Positions 25,976 to 34,019 of a stretch of 64,000 bases of DNA are shown in pieces. Numbering within the stretch: position 1 is the first letter of the stretch; each line of letters starts with the position of its first letter. This DNA is from JAAFIP01 sp963775085 (GTDB lineage: Bacteria > Pseudomonadota > Gammaproteobacteria > Burkholderiales > Burkholderiaceae_C). The DNA is taken from assembly GCA_963775085.1 (NCBI GenBank), contig CAVZHO010000005.1, positions 186,001 to 250,000 of the forward strand, given 5' to 3'. The translations under genes were made by a program, and so were the position numbers. The notes under the pieces are model-generated. The model did not search any database, was not told the DNA's origin, and worked only from the letters and a program-made list of their open reading frames with translations.

Positions 25976-26004
25976 TTTTTAGCAGTTAGTCAAAGGAAAT
26001 CATC

Positions 26005-26460
26005 ATGAAGAAATCTATCATCACTCTCGCATTGGGTATCGGCTTGTCGGCCAGCGCCATGGCACAGGACATTGTGGATGTGGCCATCAAGGCCGGTAGT
26101 TTTAAAACCCTGGTGGCCGCCGTGCAGGCGGCGGGCTTGGTCGATACGCTCAAAGGCGCGGGGCCGTTTACCGTGTTTGCGCCTACCGACGCGGCCTTTG
26201 CCAAAATCCCCAAGGCCACGCTGGACGCGCTGCTGAAAGACAAAGCGGCGTTGTCCAAGGTGCTCACCTACCATGTAGTGCCCGGCAAAGTGATGGCCTC
26301 GGATGTGAAAGCCGGTATGGTGAAAACCGTCAACGGCCAGGAGCTGAACGTGAAAACCGACGGCGGCGTGATGGTGGACAGCGCCAAGGTCACGGCCACC
26401 GATGTGATGGCCAGCAATGGCGTGATCCACGTCATTGATACCGTGGTGCTACCCAAGTAA
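26005..26460 (+). CDS. Fasciclin domain secreted protein
   Basis: A 151-residue protein with a signal peptide (TLALGIGLSASAMAQD) and a single FAS1 domain (AGPFTVFAPTDAAFAK would be the H1 box here in the form GAGPFTVFAPTDAAF; second box VLTYHVVPGKVMASDV; end NGVIHVIDTVVLPK). No lipobox, so it should be free in the periplasm or outside the cell, unlike its upstream neighbour. A ribosome site (AAAGGAAATCATC) precedes the ATG. Its level may differ from the first gene because of the hairpins between them. Confidence 0.9.
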   Translation: MKKSIITLALGIGLSASAMAQDIVDVAIKAGSFKTLVAAVQAAGLVDTLKGAGPFTVFAPTDAAFAKIPKATLDALLKDKAALSKVLTYHVVPGKVMASDVKAGMVKTVNGQELNVKTDGGVMVDSAKVTATDVMASNGVIHVIDTVVLPK

Positions 26461-26480
26461 GCAGAGCCGCCCAGCGGTTG

Positions 26481-26558
26481 ATGTGCCCCGTTATCTCCTG
26501 CCAGCGGATGGAGCGTGTGAACTATCTGGCGCACTGGCTAAGAGATAATGGGGCACAT
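26481..26558 (+). promoter_or_regulatory. Long leader hairpin overlapping the M14 peptidase start
   Basis: ATGTGCCCCGTTATCTC (26481-26497) pairs with GAGATAATGGGGCACAT (26542-26558), 16 of 17 bases matching. The inner GCCAG/CTGGC can also pair. The right arm contains the two candidate ATG codons (26548 and 26557) of the peptidase gene, so the stem would hide the start in the mRNA. It may also serve as a DNA site. Confidence 0.5.
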
Positions 26559-27423
26559 GGTTAAAAAAACTTCCTTTTTAATATTTATCTGCAGTTGGCT
26601 GTTGATCCAGGCCAGCCACGCACTGCCCGCCGTCTGCGAAGACTATGTGCGCAAGCTGCCCAATGTCACCTCTGCCATCTGCCAGGCTGCCAAGCTGCAA
26701 GACTCGGGCGCGCGCTCCGTCAAAGGGCAACCCTTGTGGGTGCGCGATATGCCCATACCCAACGCCAAACTCAAGGTACTGGTAGTGGGCGGTATTCACG
26801 GCGACGAGCTGTCCTCTGCCTCACTGGCCCTGCACTGGATTGGCATGGCGCAGGAGATCCCGGCGCAAACCCACTGGCGCTTTGTGCCCCTGCTCAACCC
26901 CGATGGCCTGCTGACCAGCCCGGCCCGGCGGACCAATGCCCGTGGGGTGGATTTGAATCGCAACTTCCCCACCCCGCATTGGGACAGGGAGGCCCCGATT
27001 TACTGGGAGAAAAAGGTCAAACGCGACCCGCGCCGCTGGCCCGGCAGCAAGCCACTGAGCGAGCCCGAGGCCCGGTATTTGCACGACGAGATGGAAAAGT
27101 TCAAGCCCGACATGATCGTCAGTATCCACGCCCCCTATGGCGTGCTCGACTTTGACGGCCCCATCACGCCGCCCACCAAGCTGGGCCGTCTGTTCCTCGA
27201 CCAGGTCGGCATCTTTCCGGGCAGCCTGGGCAACTACGGCGGCGTGCACAAGGGCATGCCGGTGGTCACCATCGAGCTGCCCAGCGCCTTTCGCACGCCG
27301 CTGGCGGGCGAAATGCGCCAGATGTGGATTGACCTGCTGCGCTGGCAAAACGAGCGTTTGCTGCAACCCCGCGCGGAGCAGAAAACCGTCACCCAGGCGG
27401 TCAAGCTCCAGCCCAAGTCCTAG
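26548..27423 (+). CDS. M14 family zinc carboxypeptidase-like protein (MpaA-like)
   Basis: A 291-residue exported metallopeptidase. Signal peptide KTSFLIFICSWLLIQASHA; zinc ligands in GGIHGDELSS (His and Glu) and SIHAPYG (His); substrate-binding RGVDLNRNFPTPHW; catalytic Glu in VVTIELPSAF. It resembles murein peptide amidase and other M14 peptidases that trim cell-wall peptides, so a role in peptidoglycan turnover or peptide scavenging is likely. ATG 26548 and 26557 are both possible. The 3' end overlaps the convergent dadA gene by 23 bases. Confidence 0.85.
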   Translation: MGHMVKKTSFLIFICSWLLIQASHALPAVCEDYVRKLPNVTSAICQAAKLQDSGARSVKGQPLWVRDMPIPNAKLKVLVVGGIHGDELSSASLALHWIGMAQEIPAQTHWRFVPLLNPDGLLTSPARRTNARGVDLNRNFPTPHWDREAPIYWEKKVKRDPRRWPGSKPLSEPEARYLHDEMEKFKPDMIVSIHAPYGVLDFDGPITPPTKLGRLFLDQVGIFPGSLGNYGGVHKGMPVVTIELPSAFRTPLAGEMRQMWIDLLRWQNERLLQPRAEQKTVTQAVKLQPKS

Positions 27424-28738
27424 CGCTGGGCAGGGGTTCAAAACCGTAGCACCTAAAGCCCATGGCGGGGCGTTTGCCACTGATGAGCTCGGCCAGCGCC
27501 TTGCCCGAGCCGGCACCATGCGTCCAGCCCAGGGTGCCGTGTCCGGTGTTCACCCACAATTTGTCCACAGGCGTGCGGCCAATGTAGGGAATATTGGTCG
27601 GCGTGGCCGGGCGCAGGCCACACCAGAGTTGGGGCTGGCCACCTTGCAAGGCGCTGCGCGTATCGGCCACCCCCGGCAACACCGTTTCGATGCGGCTGAG
27701 CAGCATTTGGCAGCGTTTTTGCGCCAGCGGCGTGGTGAGCGACAGATCGTAGCCGCCGACCTCGATGGTGCCCGCCACGCGCAGCTGGTTACCCAGACGC
27801 GAGATGGCGATTTTCTTTTCGTCGTCGATGGTGGACACCTGGGGCGCGGCCTCGGGACGCAACAAGGGCAGCGTCGCGCTGTAGCCCTTGCCGGGATAGA
27901 CCGGGATGTCCACCCCCACCGAGCGCAGCAGTGGTGCCGAGTAACTGCCGCAGGCCACCACCACCGCATCGGCACGCAATTGGCTGGTAGTCCCTGTGGT
28001 ATGGTTCTTTATAGCTACTGAATTAATAGCGTTTTGGGTTTTGTCCAGGCCCTGCACCGCAGTGCCAAACAGCATCTGCGCGCCGCGCTGCTGGCACAGC
28101 GCCGCCAGTTGTTGGGTAAACACCCGCGCGTCGCCCGACTCGTCGCTGGCGGTGTAGGTACCGCCCACGATGCGGTGGGCAAAGTGGGTAAAGGCCGGCT
28201 CGATGGCCAGCAGCTCCTGCGTGCTCACCACCTTGCGCTGCACGCCAAACTCCTGCATCAGCGCGGCCGAGCCTGCGGCGGCATCCAGCGCACGCTGGTC
28301 GGTAAAGTAGTGGGCAATACCTTTTTGGATGCGGGCGTACTCCATGCCGGTCTCGGCCACCACCGCCTTGAGCGCGTCGTGGCTGTAGCGCCCCAGGGCC
28401 ACCAGTTGCTGCACATTGCGCCGGAAGGCCGCGTCATTGCACTGGGCTAAAAACTTCAGCCCCCAGCGGTACTGCTGCCAGCCTTGTCCCAGCGGGCACT
28501 GCGGGCGAAACAACAGTGGGGCCTCGCTGGAGAACATCCACTTGAGGGCTTTGAGTGGCGCATCTTTATTCGCCCAGGGCTCGCAATAGCTCACCGAGAT
28601 CTGCGAGGCATTGGCAAAACTGGTCTCCTGCGCCGCGCTCGCATGGCGCTCCACGACCACCACCTCATGGCCACGCTGGAGCAAATGCCAGGCGGTGCTG
28701 ATGCCAATAATGCCTGCGCCTAAAACGATGACTTTCAT
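27401..28738 (-). CDS. dadA: D-amino acid dehydrogenase DadA
   Basis: A 445-residue FAD enzyme oxidising D-amino acids to keto acids at the membrane. MKVIVLGAGIIGISTAWHLL is the FAD-binding motif; YPGKGYSATLP, WCGLRPATPTNIPYIG and GHGTLGWTHGAGSGKAL are typical of DadA. The start is at 28738, where the dinucleotide-binding motif begins. Residues around NAINSVAIKNHTTGTTSQL are coded by a repeat A copy inserted in frame before the second FAD-binding stretch ADAVVVACGSYS. The substrate range is broad in this family. Confidence 0.92.
   Translation of the reverse strand: MKVIVLGAGIIGISTAWHLLQRGHEVVVVERHASAAQETSFANASQISVSYCEPWANKDAPLKALKWMFSSEAPLLFRPQCPLGQGWQQYRWGLKFLAQCNDAAFRRNVQQLVALGRYSHDALKAVVAETGMEYARIQKGIAHYFTDQRALDAAAGSAALMQEFGVQRKVVSTQELLAIEPAFTHFAHRIVGGTYTASDESGDARVFTQQLAALCQQRGAQMLFGTAVQGLDKTQNAINSVAIKNHTTGTTSQLRADAVVVACGSYSAPLLRSVGVDIPVYPGKGYSATLPLLRPEAAPQVSTIDDEKKIAISRLGNQLRVAGTIEVGGYDLSLTTPLAQKRCQMLLSRIETVLPGVADTRSALQGGQPQLWCGLRPATPTNIPYIGRTPVDKLWVNTGHGTLGWTHGAGSGKALAELISGKRPAMGFRCYGFEPLPSARTWAGA
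27981..28035 (-). repeat. Repeat A copy inside dadA (in frame)
   Basis: Read in the dadA direction: GCTATTAATTCAGTAGCTA, then GGGACTACCAGCC. The middle is worn (GTCC arm degraded). It adds about 18 residues without breaking the frame. Confidence 0.75.
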
Positions 28739-28915
28739 GGGAGGGTGTTTTTTGTGTTCCGGGCAGAGTATGCGCCGTTGGCCCGTCCATTGGAACACCG
28801 TCGCCCAGTAGACTGCTTCGGCCAGCGGTCTTTGCAGGCGATGGGCTTAAACTACCGGTGCGCCGGCCTACCGCGCCAGCCACTTAGCCCACCAGAACGC
28901 CAACCCTCTTGCACC

Positions 28916-29800
28916 ATGCGCGCACGCAAAGAACACCTCGACACCCTGGCGTATGCCCTGCTCCTGGCCTGCTGCCTGTTTTGGGGCTTTCAGCAGGTGC
29001 TGATCAAAGCGACCGTACCCGAGGTGCCGCCGGTCTTCCAGGTGGCGCTGCGTTTTGTGGGCGCGACGGCGCTGCTGTGGCTGTGGTGCCGCTGGCGCAG
29101 CGTGCCCCTGGTGCCGCGCGACGGCACGCTGGGCCCGGGCCTGCTGGTGGGCGCGCTGTTTGCGTTGGAGTTTGCCTGCATCTACCTGGGCATGGTCTAC
29201 ACCAGCGCCTCGCGCCTGACGGTATTTTTGTACACCGCGCCGTTTTGGGTGGCGGCTGTGCTGCCTTTTTTGGTGCCCAGCGAGCGCCTGCGCCCAGTGC
29301 AGTGGCTGGGCCTGGCCTGCGCCTTTGCGGCGGTGGTGTTTGCCTTTGGCGGCGGCTTGCAAGGCGGCAACACCAGCTGGTGGGGCGACGCGCTGGCGCT
29401 GGCTGCAGGCATGTTTTGGGGGCTCACCACGGTGACCATCCGCGCCAGCAGCCTGGCACGCATCCCTGCCGAGCAATTGCTGTTCTACCAGTTGGCCTTT
29501 AGCGCGGTGACGTTGCCGATGCTGTCCATGGCGATGGGTGAGCGTTGGCATTTTGCCTGGTCGGGCTTTGCCATGGCCTCCCTGCTGGCGCAAACTGTGG
29601 TGGGCGCGTTTGCCAGCTACCTCACCTGGATGTGGCTGCTGGGGCGCTACCCCGCAGGCAAGCTCAGCGCCTTTGTTTTCCTCACACCCGTATTTGCCTT
29701 GCTGTTTGGCGCGCTGTGGCTGCGTGAACCGGTCACCCCCACGCTGCTGGTGGCCGTGGCCCTGGTGGGTGTGGGGATTGTACTGGTGAATAAAAAATAG
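28916..29800 (+). CDS. DMT (EamA) family exporter
   Basis: A 294-residue membrane protein with ten hydrophobic segments and two EamA domains (ALLLACCLFWGFQQVLIK start; second repeat from ALALAAGMFWGLTTVTI). Drug/metabolite transporter family; substrate unknown, possibly amino acids as many neighbours of dadA. The start MRARKEHLDT at 28916 follows a stretch with stop-free but non-membrane sequence. It diverges from dadA. It is one of three DMT genes in the window (others at 32981 and 36108), not closely alike. Confidence 0.88.
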   Translation: MRARKEHLDTLAYALLLACCLFWGFQQVLIKATVPEVPPVFQVALRFVGATALLWLWCRWRSVPLVPRDGTLGPGLLVGALFALEFACIYLGMVYTSASRLTVFLYTAPFWVAAVLPFLVPSERLRPVQWLGLACAFAAVVFAFGGGLQGGNTSWWGDALALAAGMFWGLTTVTIRASSLARIPAEQLLFYQLAFSAVTLPMLSMAMGERWHFAWSGFAMASLLAQTVVGAFASYLTWMWLLGRYPAGKLSAFVFLTPVFALLFGALWLREPVTPTLLVAVALVGVGIVLVNKK

Positions 29801-29860
29801 TTGCTATTAATTGCATAGCTACTTATGTCCTGGTGACAAGGACTACGGGCATATTCCATG
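29800..29860 (+). repeat. Repeat A copy after DMT exporter
   Basis: Forward copy: GCTATTAATTGCATAGCTAC, TTATGTCCTGGTGACAAGG, ACTACGGGC. It begins at the DMT stop codon and ends at the stop of the convergent synthetase gene. Confidence 0.88.
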
Positions 29861-29861
29861 G

Positions 29862-32042
29862 TTATTTTTGGGCATGTGACCGCGCAAAGGCCACATACCA
29901 GTCCAGGCAGAGCGGATTGGCCATGGCATCCCGGTTGACTACCTTGTCCAGTGGCTGGCCGAGCAGCAGTTTTTTAATCGGCAGCTCCTGCTTTTTGCCG
30001 CTGAGGGTGCGCGGGATCTCTGCCACCTGAAAAATGCCATTGGGAATAAAACGCGGGGACAGGGCGGTTTTGATGGCGTGGTTGATTTTGGCTTTCAACG
30101 CCTCGTCCAGCGTGAGGCCTTCGCGCAACACGACAAACAGCGGCATGTAGCTGTCCTTGCCCAGATACTCCAGGTCCACCACCATCGAGTCCAGCACCTC
30201 GCTCAAGGCCTCTACCGCGCTGTAAATCTCGCTGGTGCCCATGCGCAGGCCCATGCGGTTGATCGTCGCGTCGCTGCGGCCATAGATGATGCAGCCGCCG
30301 TCCGCACCGATTTTCAGCCAGTCGCCATGCCGCCACACCGGTGTGCGGCCGCCGTGGCCGTCGTCCTTGCTGTACATGTCAAAGTAGCTGGAGAGGTAGC
30401 GCTTGTCGCCCGCGTCGTTCCAGAAGCGCAGCGGCATGGAGGGGATAGGCTGGGTGCACACCAGCTCGCCGACTTCGCCGATCACCGGTTTGCCCTCTTC
30501 GTTCCAGGCCTCTACCGCGCAGCCCAGCAGGCGCGATTGCATTTGCCCGGGGATTTGCGGTAGCTCGCGGTTGCCGCCAATAAAAGCACCGCAAAAATCG
30601 GTGCCTCCCGCGATGTTGCACCACCAGATGTCGCCCCCACGCTCCCCCACAACGCGCTGGTCGCTGCCCCCCGAGGGGGCTAATTTTCCTTGGGGCGGCC
30701 CGGCGGAAAATTGTTCGTCTACACGGTTTTCAGGCGAGCGTACTTTCCTGAACTGCGATATCCCCCAGCTCTGCACCTCCGCGGGCAGCGGCGAGCCGGT
30801 GCAACCCAAGGTGCGCACGCGCGACAGGTCACCACAGGTGGTGATGTCCAGCCCGGCCTTCATGCAGTTGGTGAAATAGGCCGCGCCCGCGCCAAAAAAT
30901 GTCGCCCGGTGCCGCGCGGCAAAGCGCCAGAGCACGCCCCAGTCCACGTGGTCCTTGCTGCCCGACGGGTTGCCGTCGTAAATGCAGATGGTGGTGCCGG
31001 TGGCCAGGCCGGCCATCTGCGCGTTCCACATCACCCAGCCGGTGGAGCTGTACCAGTGAAAGCGCTCGCCCCAGGAGTTGGGGTGGTAACTGCAGCCGAT
31101 GTCGTTGCCCAGACTCTTGAGCGCCAGCAGGGTCATGATGATGCCGCCGTGGCCGTGGACGATGGGTTTGGGCAGGCCGGTGGTGCCGCTGGAGTAGACA
31201 ATCCAGATCGGGTGGTCAAAGGGCAGCCAGGCGGGCTCGAATGCTGCGGTTTGGGCATCATTTCGGCTGTTAGTCCTTGTGTAGTGGACGCAAGTAGCTT
31301 CTGTTTTGATAGCGTCTGAGTTGCCGTAGGGGGTTTGCAGCAGCAGCAGATGCGTCACCGTGGGCAGGCCTTCGCACAGGGCCTGCACCACGCCTGTGCG
31401 GTCCAGCGGCTTGCCGCCGTAGTGCACGCCGTCTACCGCGATCAGCACCTTGGGGGTGATCTGGCTGAAGCGGTCCAGCACGGCGGGGGTGCCCATGTCG
31501 GGCGCGCACACGCTCCAGACCGCGCCAATGCTCAGGGTGGCCAGGCAGGCGACGATGGTCTCGGGGATGTTGGGCAGATAAGCCGCCACACGGTCGCCGC
31601 GCTGCACGCCCATGGACTGCAGGCTCAGTGCCACCGAGGCGACCTGGCGCTGGAGTTCGGGCCAGCTCAGCTCGCGCACCTCGCCCAGTTCGTTCTCGCT
31701 GATCATTGCTAAAAATCCCGCGTTGTGCGCCGCCTCCACATGGCGCAGGACCTGCTGCGCGTAGTTGACCTGTGCGCCGGGGAACCACTGGGCATGCGGC
31801 ATGCGCGCCTGGGCCAGTGCGGTGCGGTGCGGGGTGGGCGACTGCACCTGAAAGTAATCCCACACCGATTGCCAAAAGGTGTTCAAGTCGGTGACCGACC
31901 ATTGCCACAGCGCGTCGTAGCTGGCAAAGCGCAGGCCACGTTCCCGCGCCAGCCAGTCCTGGTAGAGGCGAATTTGCGGCACATAGGGCGGCGGTGCTGC
32001 GGGTACAGCACAGGGGCTTGTAGAGGAGGGCGAGGTGACCAT
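29862..32042 (-). CDS. Acetoacetyl-CoA synthetase with two repeat-derived inserts
   Basis: A 726-residue acyl-adenylate enzyme that activates acetoacetate with CoA and ATP; usual family length is about 650-680. Landmarks: WPELQRQVASVALSLQSMG, the AMP-binding motif IVYSSGTTGLPKPIVHGHGG, the family-specific WCNIAGGTDFCGAFIGG and the C-terminal YGRSDATINRMGLRMGTSEI, LPIKKLLLGQPL with the acceptor lysine. Two stretches are foreign: SDAIKTEATCVHYTRTNSRN (repeat A, 31262-31316) and SAGPPQGKLAPSGGSDQRV (repeat B, 30630-30713), the second immediately before the conserved GGTD loop. Both keep the frame. Role: ketone-body use or polyhydroxybutyrate-linked metabolism. Confidence 0.88.
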   Translation of the reverse strand: MVTSPSSTSPCAVPAAPPPYVPQIRLYQDWLARERGLRFASYDALWQWSVTDLNTFWQSVWDYFQVQSPTPHRTALAQARMPHAQWFPGAQVNYAQQVLRHVEAAHNAGFLAMISENELGEVRELSWPELQRQVASVALSLQSMGVQRGDRVAAYLPNIPETIVACLATLSIGAVWSVCAPDMGTPAVLDRFSQITPKVLIAVDGVHYGGKPLDRTGVVQALCEGLPTVTHLLLLQTPYGNSDAIKTEATCVHYTRTNSRNDAQTAAFEPAWLPFDHPIWIVYSSGTTGLPKPIVHGHGGIIMTLLALKSLGNDIGCSYHPNSWGERFHWYSSTGWVMWNAQMAGLATGTTICIYDGNPSGSKDHVDWGVLWRFAARHRATFFGAGAAYFTNCMKAGLDITTCGDLSRVRTLGCTGSPLPAEVQSWGISQFRKVRSPENRVDEQFSAGPPQGKLAPSGGSDQRVVGERGGDIWWCNIAGGTDFCGAFIGGNRELPQIPGQMQSRLLGCAVEAWNEEGKPVIGEVGELVCTQPIPSMPLRFWNDAGDKRYLSSYFDMYSKDDGHGGRTPVWRHGDWLKIGADGGCIIYGRSDATINRMGLRMGTSEIYSAVEALSEVLDSMVVDLEYLGKDSYMPLFVVLREGLTLDEALKAKINHAIKTALSPRFIPNGIFQVAEIPRTLSGKKQELPIKKLLLGQPLDKVVNRDAMANPLCLDWYVAFARSHAQK
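30630..30713 (+). repeat. Single repeat B copy inside acetoacetyl-CoA synthetase gene (in frame)
   Basis: GTCGCCCCCACGCTCCCCCA, CTGCCCCCCGAGGGGGCTAA, CCTTGGGGCGGCCCGGCGG: the same layout as the tandem copies at 22264-22593. On the coding (minus) strand it adds about 28 residues. Confidence 0.85.
31262..31316 (-). repeat. Repeat A copy inside acetoacetyl-CoA synthetase gene (in frame)
   Basis: GTTAGTCCTTGTGTAGTGGA, CGCAAGTAGCTTCTGTT, TTGATAGCG on the plus strand. It lies about 20 codons upstream of the AMP-binding motif in the coding direction. Confidence 0.8.
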
Positions 32043-32099
32043 GGCAGAAAAATCCGGGTACAGTGCGGTACAGGATATTACCCCGCGAAAGAACCCAGC

Positions 32100-32573
32100 A
32101 TGTCACTTACAGCACCCAGCCTCGCCCATGTGTGTGACCTGTCCGTCACGGTGGCCGCACCCATCGAGGCCGGACAGGTGCAGGGCCTGACTGCACAGGG
32201 GCGGCGACGCATCATCCCCATCACCGGCGGCACGGTGCGCGGGCGCATCAACGGCGTGGTGCTGCCCGGCGGGGCCGACTTTCAGATGGTGGTGAGCAGC
32301 ACCACGGCTGATCTGGATGCGCGCTATATGCTGCGCCTGGATGATGGCAGCCATGTGTATGTGCACAACAGCGCACTGCGCCGGGGCAGCGCCGAAGATA
32401 TTGCCAAGCTGGTAGGCGGGCACAGCGTTGCCCCCGAACGCATCTACTTTCGCTGTCTGCCGCGCTTTGAGGTGGAGAGCCCGGCACTGCACTGGATGAC
32501 GCAAAGCCTGTTTGTCGGCACCGGGGCGCGCTTTCCAGACCGGGTCGAAATTAGTATTTTTGAACTACTTTAA
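32100..32573 (+). CDS. DUF3237 family protein
   Basis: A 157-residue protein matching DUF3237: LAHVCDLSVTVAAPIEAG, RIIPITGGTVRGRINGVVLP, GGADFQ, TADLDARYMLRLDDG and RFEVESPALHWMTQSLFVGT near the end. Members are small beta-barrel proteins, some with allene-oxide-cyclase-like folds, of unknown role. Start MSLTAPSLAH at 32100 gives the family's usual length. It diverges from the acetoacetyl-CoA synthetase gene 57 bases away. Confidence 0.88.
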   Translation: MSLTAPSLAHVCDLSVTVAAPIEAGQVQGLTAQGRRRIIPITGGTVRGRINGVVLPGGADFQMVVSSTTADLDARYMLRLDDGSHVYVHNSALRRGSAEDIAKLVGGHSVAPERIYFRCLPRFEVESPALHWMTQSLFVGTGARFPDRVEISIFELL

Positions 32574-32710
32574 ACACCTCCGGTTACCGTTCAGACACTG
32601 GATGCAACCGCCTGGCCCACGCTTCGTAAAAGAATGCCGCGAAGGCTACAATTACGCTTTGCTGTCCTATTTACTGTTGACCCCCTCCATTTTTGCCACG
32701 AGTTGCCACC

Positions 32711-32944
32711 ATGTCCGATGATGATCTGTCAATCAATTCCAAGAACCGGCACCAGTATTTCAAGACGGTGATGCACAGCACGTCTGCCGCTGAAAAAAGC
32801 ATCATGGCCGCCGAGGCACGCGGGCGCGAGCGCATGGCGCGTGAAGAAGAGACCCGCCGCAAAGTCACCATGGTGTTGCGCATTAGCCTGGTGCTGGCGG
32901 TGCTGGCCGTGGCTGGTTATTTTGCCTACCGCCAGTTTGCCTGA
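32711..32944 (+). CDS. Small membrane protein, unknown function
   Basis: A 77-residue protein: charged N-terminal 50 residues (MSDDDLSINSKNRHQYFKTV, many Arg/Glu, likely one helix) and a single C-terminal membrane helix (VLRISLVLAVLAVAGYFAYR). It is tail-anchored in appearance. I do not recognise a family. The start at 32711 is preferred over an in-frame codon six residues upstream, with GCCACC before it. It is followed closely by a DMT exporter gene. Confidence 0.65.
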   Translation: MSDDDLSINSKNRHQYFKTVMHSTSAAEKSIMAAEARGRERMAREEETRRKVTMVLRISLVLAVLAVAGYFAYRQFA

Positions 32945-32980
32945 TCTTTAGACAGCTACCGCACCCGCGATAATCGGGTG

Positions 32981-33979
32981 ATGCGCCTGACCCCCAAGAC
33001 CGTTGGCATTGCTGCTGCCGTCATCACCATCCTGATCTGGACCTCGTTTATCGTCGTGGCACGCTTCATGGCGCTGCGCGGGCTCACCCCCATGGACATT
33101 GTGCTGTGCCGCATCCTGGGCGCGTCAGCCGTGCTGCTGCCGTGGGGCTACTGGATGGTGCGCAAAATGCACGCTGCGCGATTGCAGGCTCCCACCTGGC
33201 TGGGCCTGTCGCCGCTGCCATGGCGCATTACTGTGTTGGTGGGTGCCGTTGGCGGCGTGGGCTATGCGGTGCTGGCCTACAGTGCCTTTGTGTATGCACC
33301 TGCTGCGCACGGCTCGGTGCTGCTGCCCGGCATGCTGCCACTGTCGACTGCTTTGTTTTCGGTGTGGTTGTTGCGTGAGCATTTAAGCCGGGGACGCATG
33401 CTGGGGTTGGCGATGATTTTTGGCGGCGCACTGCTGGTGGGCGGGGTGTCTTTGTTCAGGGCCGCTTTCAGTTTGGACGGCCCAGGTAGTCAGGTGTGGA
33501 AGGGTGATGTGCTGTTTGTCTGCGCCTCCACCTGCTGGGCGTTTTATGCCGTCATGTGCCGCAAGCACGCGCTGGGCGCGGTGCCCGCCACCATTGCGGT
33601 GATTGTGTTTTGCGCGCTGAGTTTTATCCCGGTGTACGCGCTGCTGGTGGGCACTGGCCTGGTGGCCAGCAAACTGGGCAGCGCGCCGTGGAGTGAGATT
33701 GCCTTTCAGGCGGGTTGGCAGGGCATGGGCTCGGTGGTGATCTCGGGCATTACCTTCACCAAGATGATCCAGTACTTTGGCCCCATCCGCAGCACCATGC
33801 TGACCGCCGTGGTGCCCGGCTTGTCTGCCATGGGCGCAGTGATCTTTTTAGGCGAGCCGCTGCACTGGAACCTGGTGGCCGGGCTGGCCCTGGTGACGCT
33901 GGGGATCGTGGTGGGCGTGCGTGCGGCCAGCAAGGCTGCGCCTGCGGTGGCGGCTGCGCCTGCCATCATTAAAGCCTGA
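32981..33979 (+). CDS. DMT (EamA) family transporter
   Basis: A 332-residue inner-membrane protein with ten hydrophobic segments, two EamA domains (GIAAAVITILIWTSFIVVAR; second starting VLFVCASTCWAFYAVMCRK). Substrate unknown. An Ala-rich tail (AASKAAPAVAAAPAI) follows the last helix. ATG 32981 is used; a GTG directly before is also possible. It is followed after 40 bases by tsaB. Confidence 0.87.
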   Translation: MRLTPKTVGIAAAVITILIWTSFIVVARFMALRGLTPMDIVLCRILGASAVLLPWGYWMVRKMHAARLQAPTWLGLSPLPWRITVLVGAVGGVGYAVLAYSAFVYAPAAHGSVLLPGMLPLSTALFSVWLLREHLSRGRMLGLAMIFGGALLVGGVSLFRAAFSLDGPGSQVWKGDVLFVCASTCWAFYAVMCRKHALGAVPATIAVIVFCALSFIPVYALLVGTGLVASKLGSAPWSEIAFQAGWQGMGSVVISGITFTKMIQYFGPIRSTMLTAVVPGLSAMGAVIFLGEPLHWNLVAGLALVTLGIVVGVRAASKAAPAVAAAPAIIKA

Positions 33980-34019
33980 TCTGTCTGTGCCCAACCTTTG
34001 CTTCTCACGCGGTGACCCC

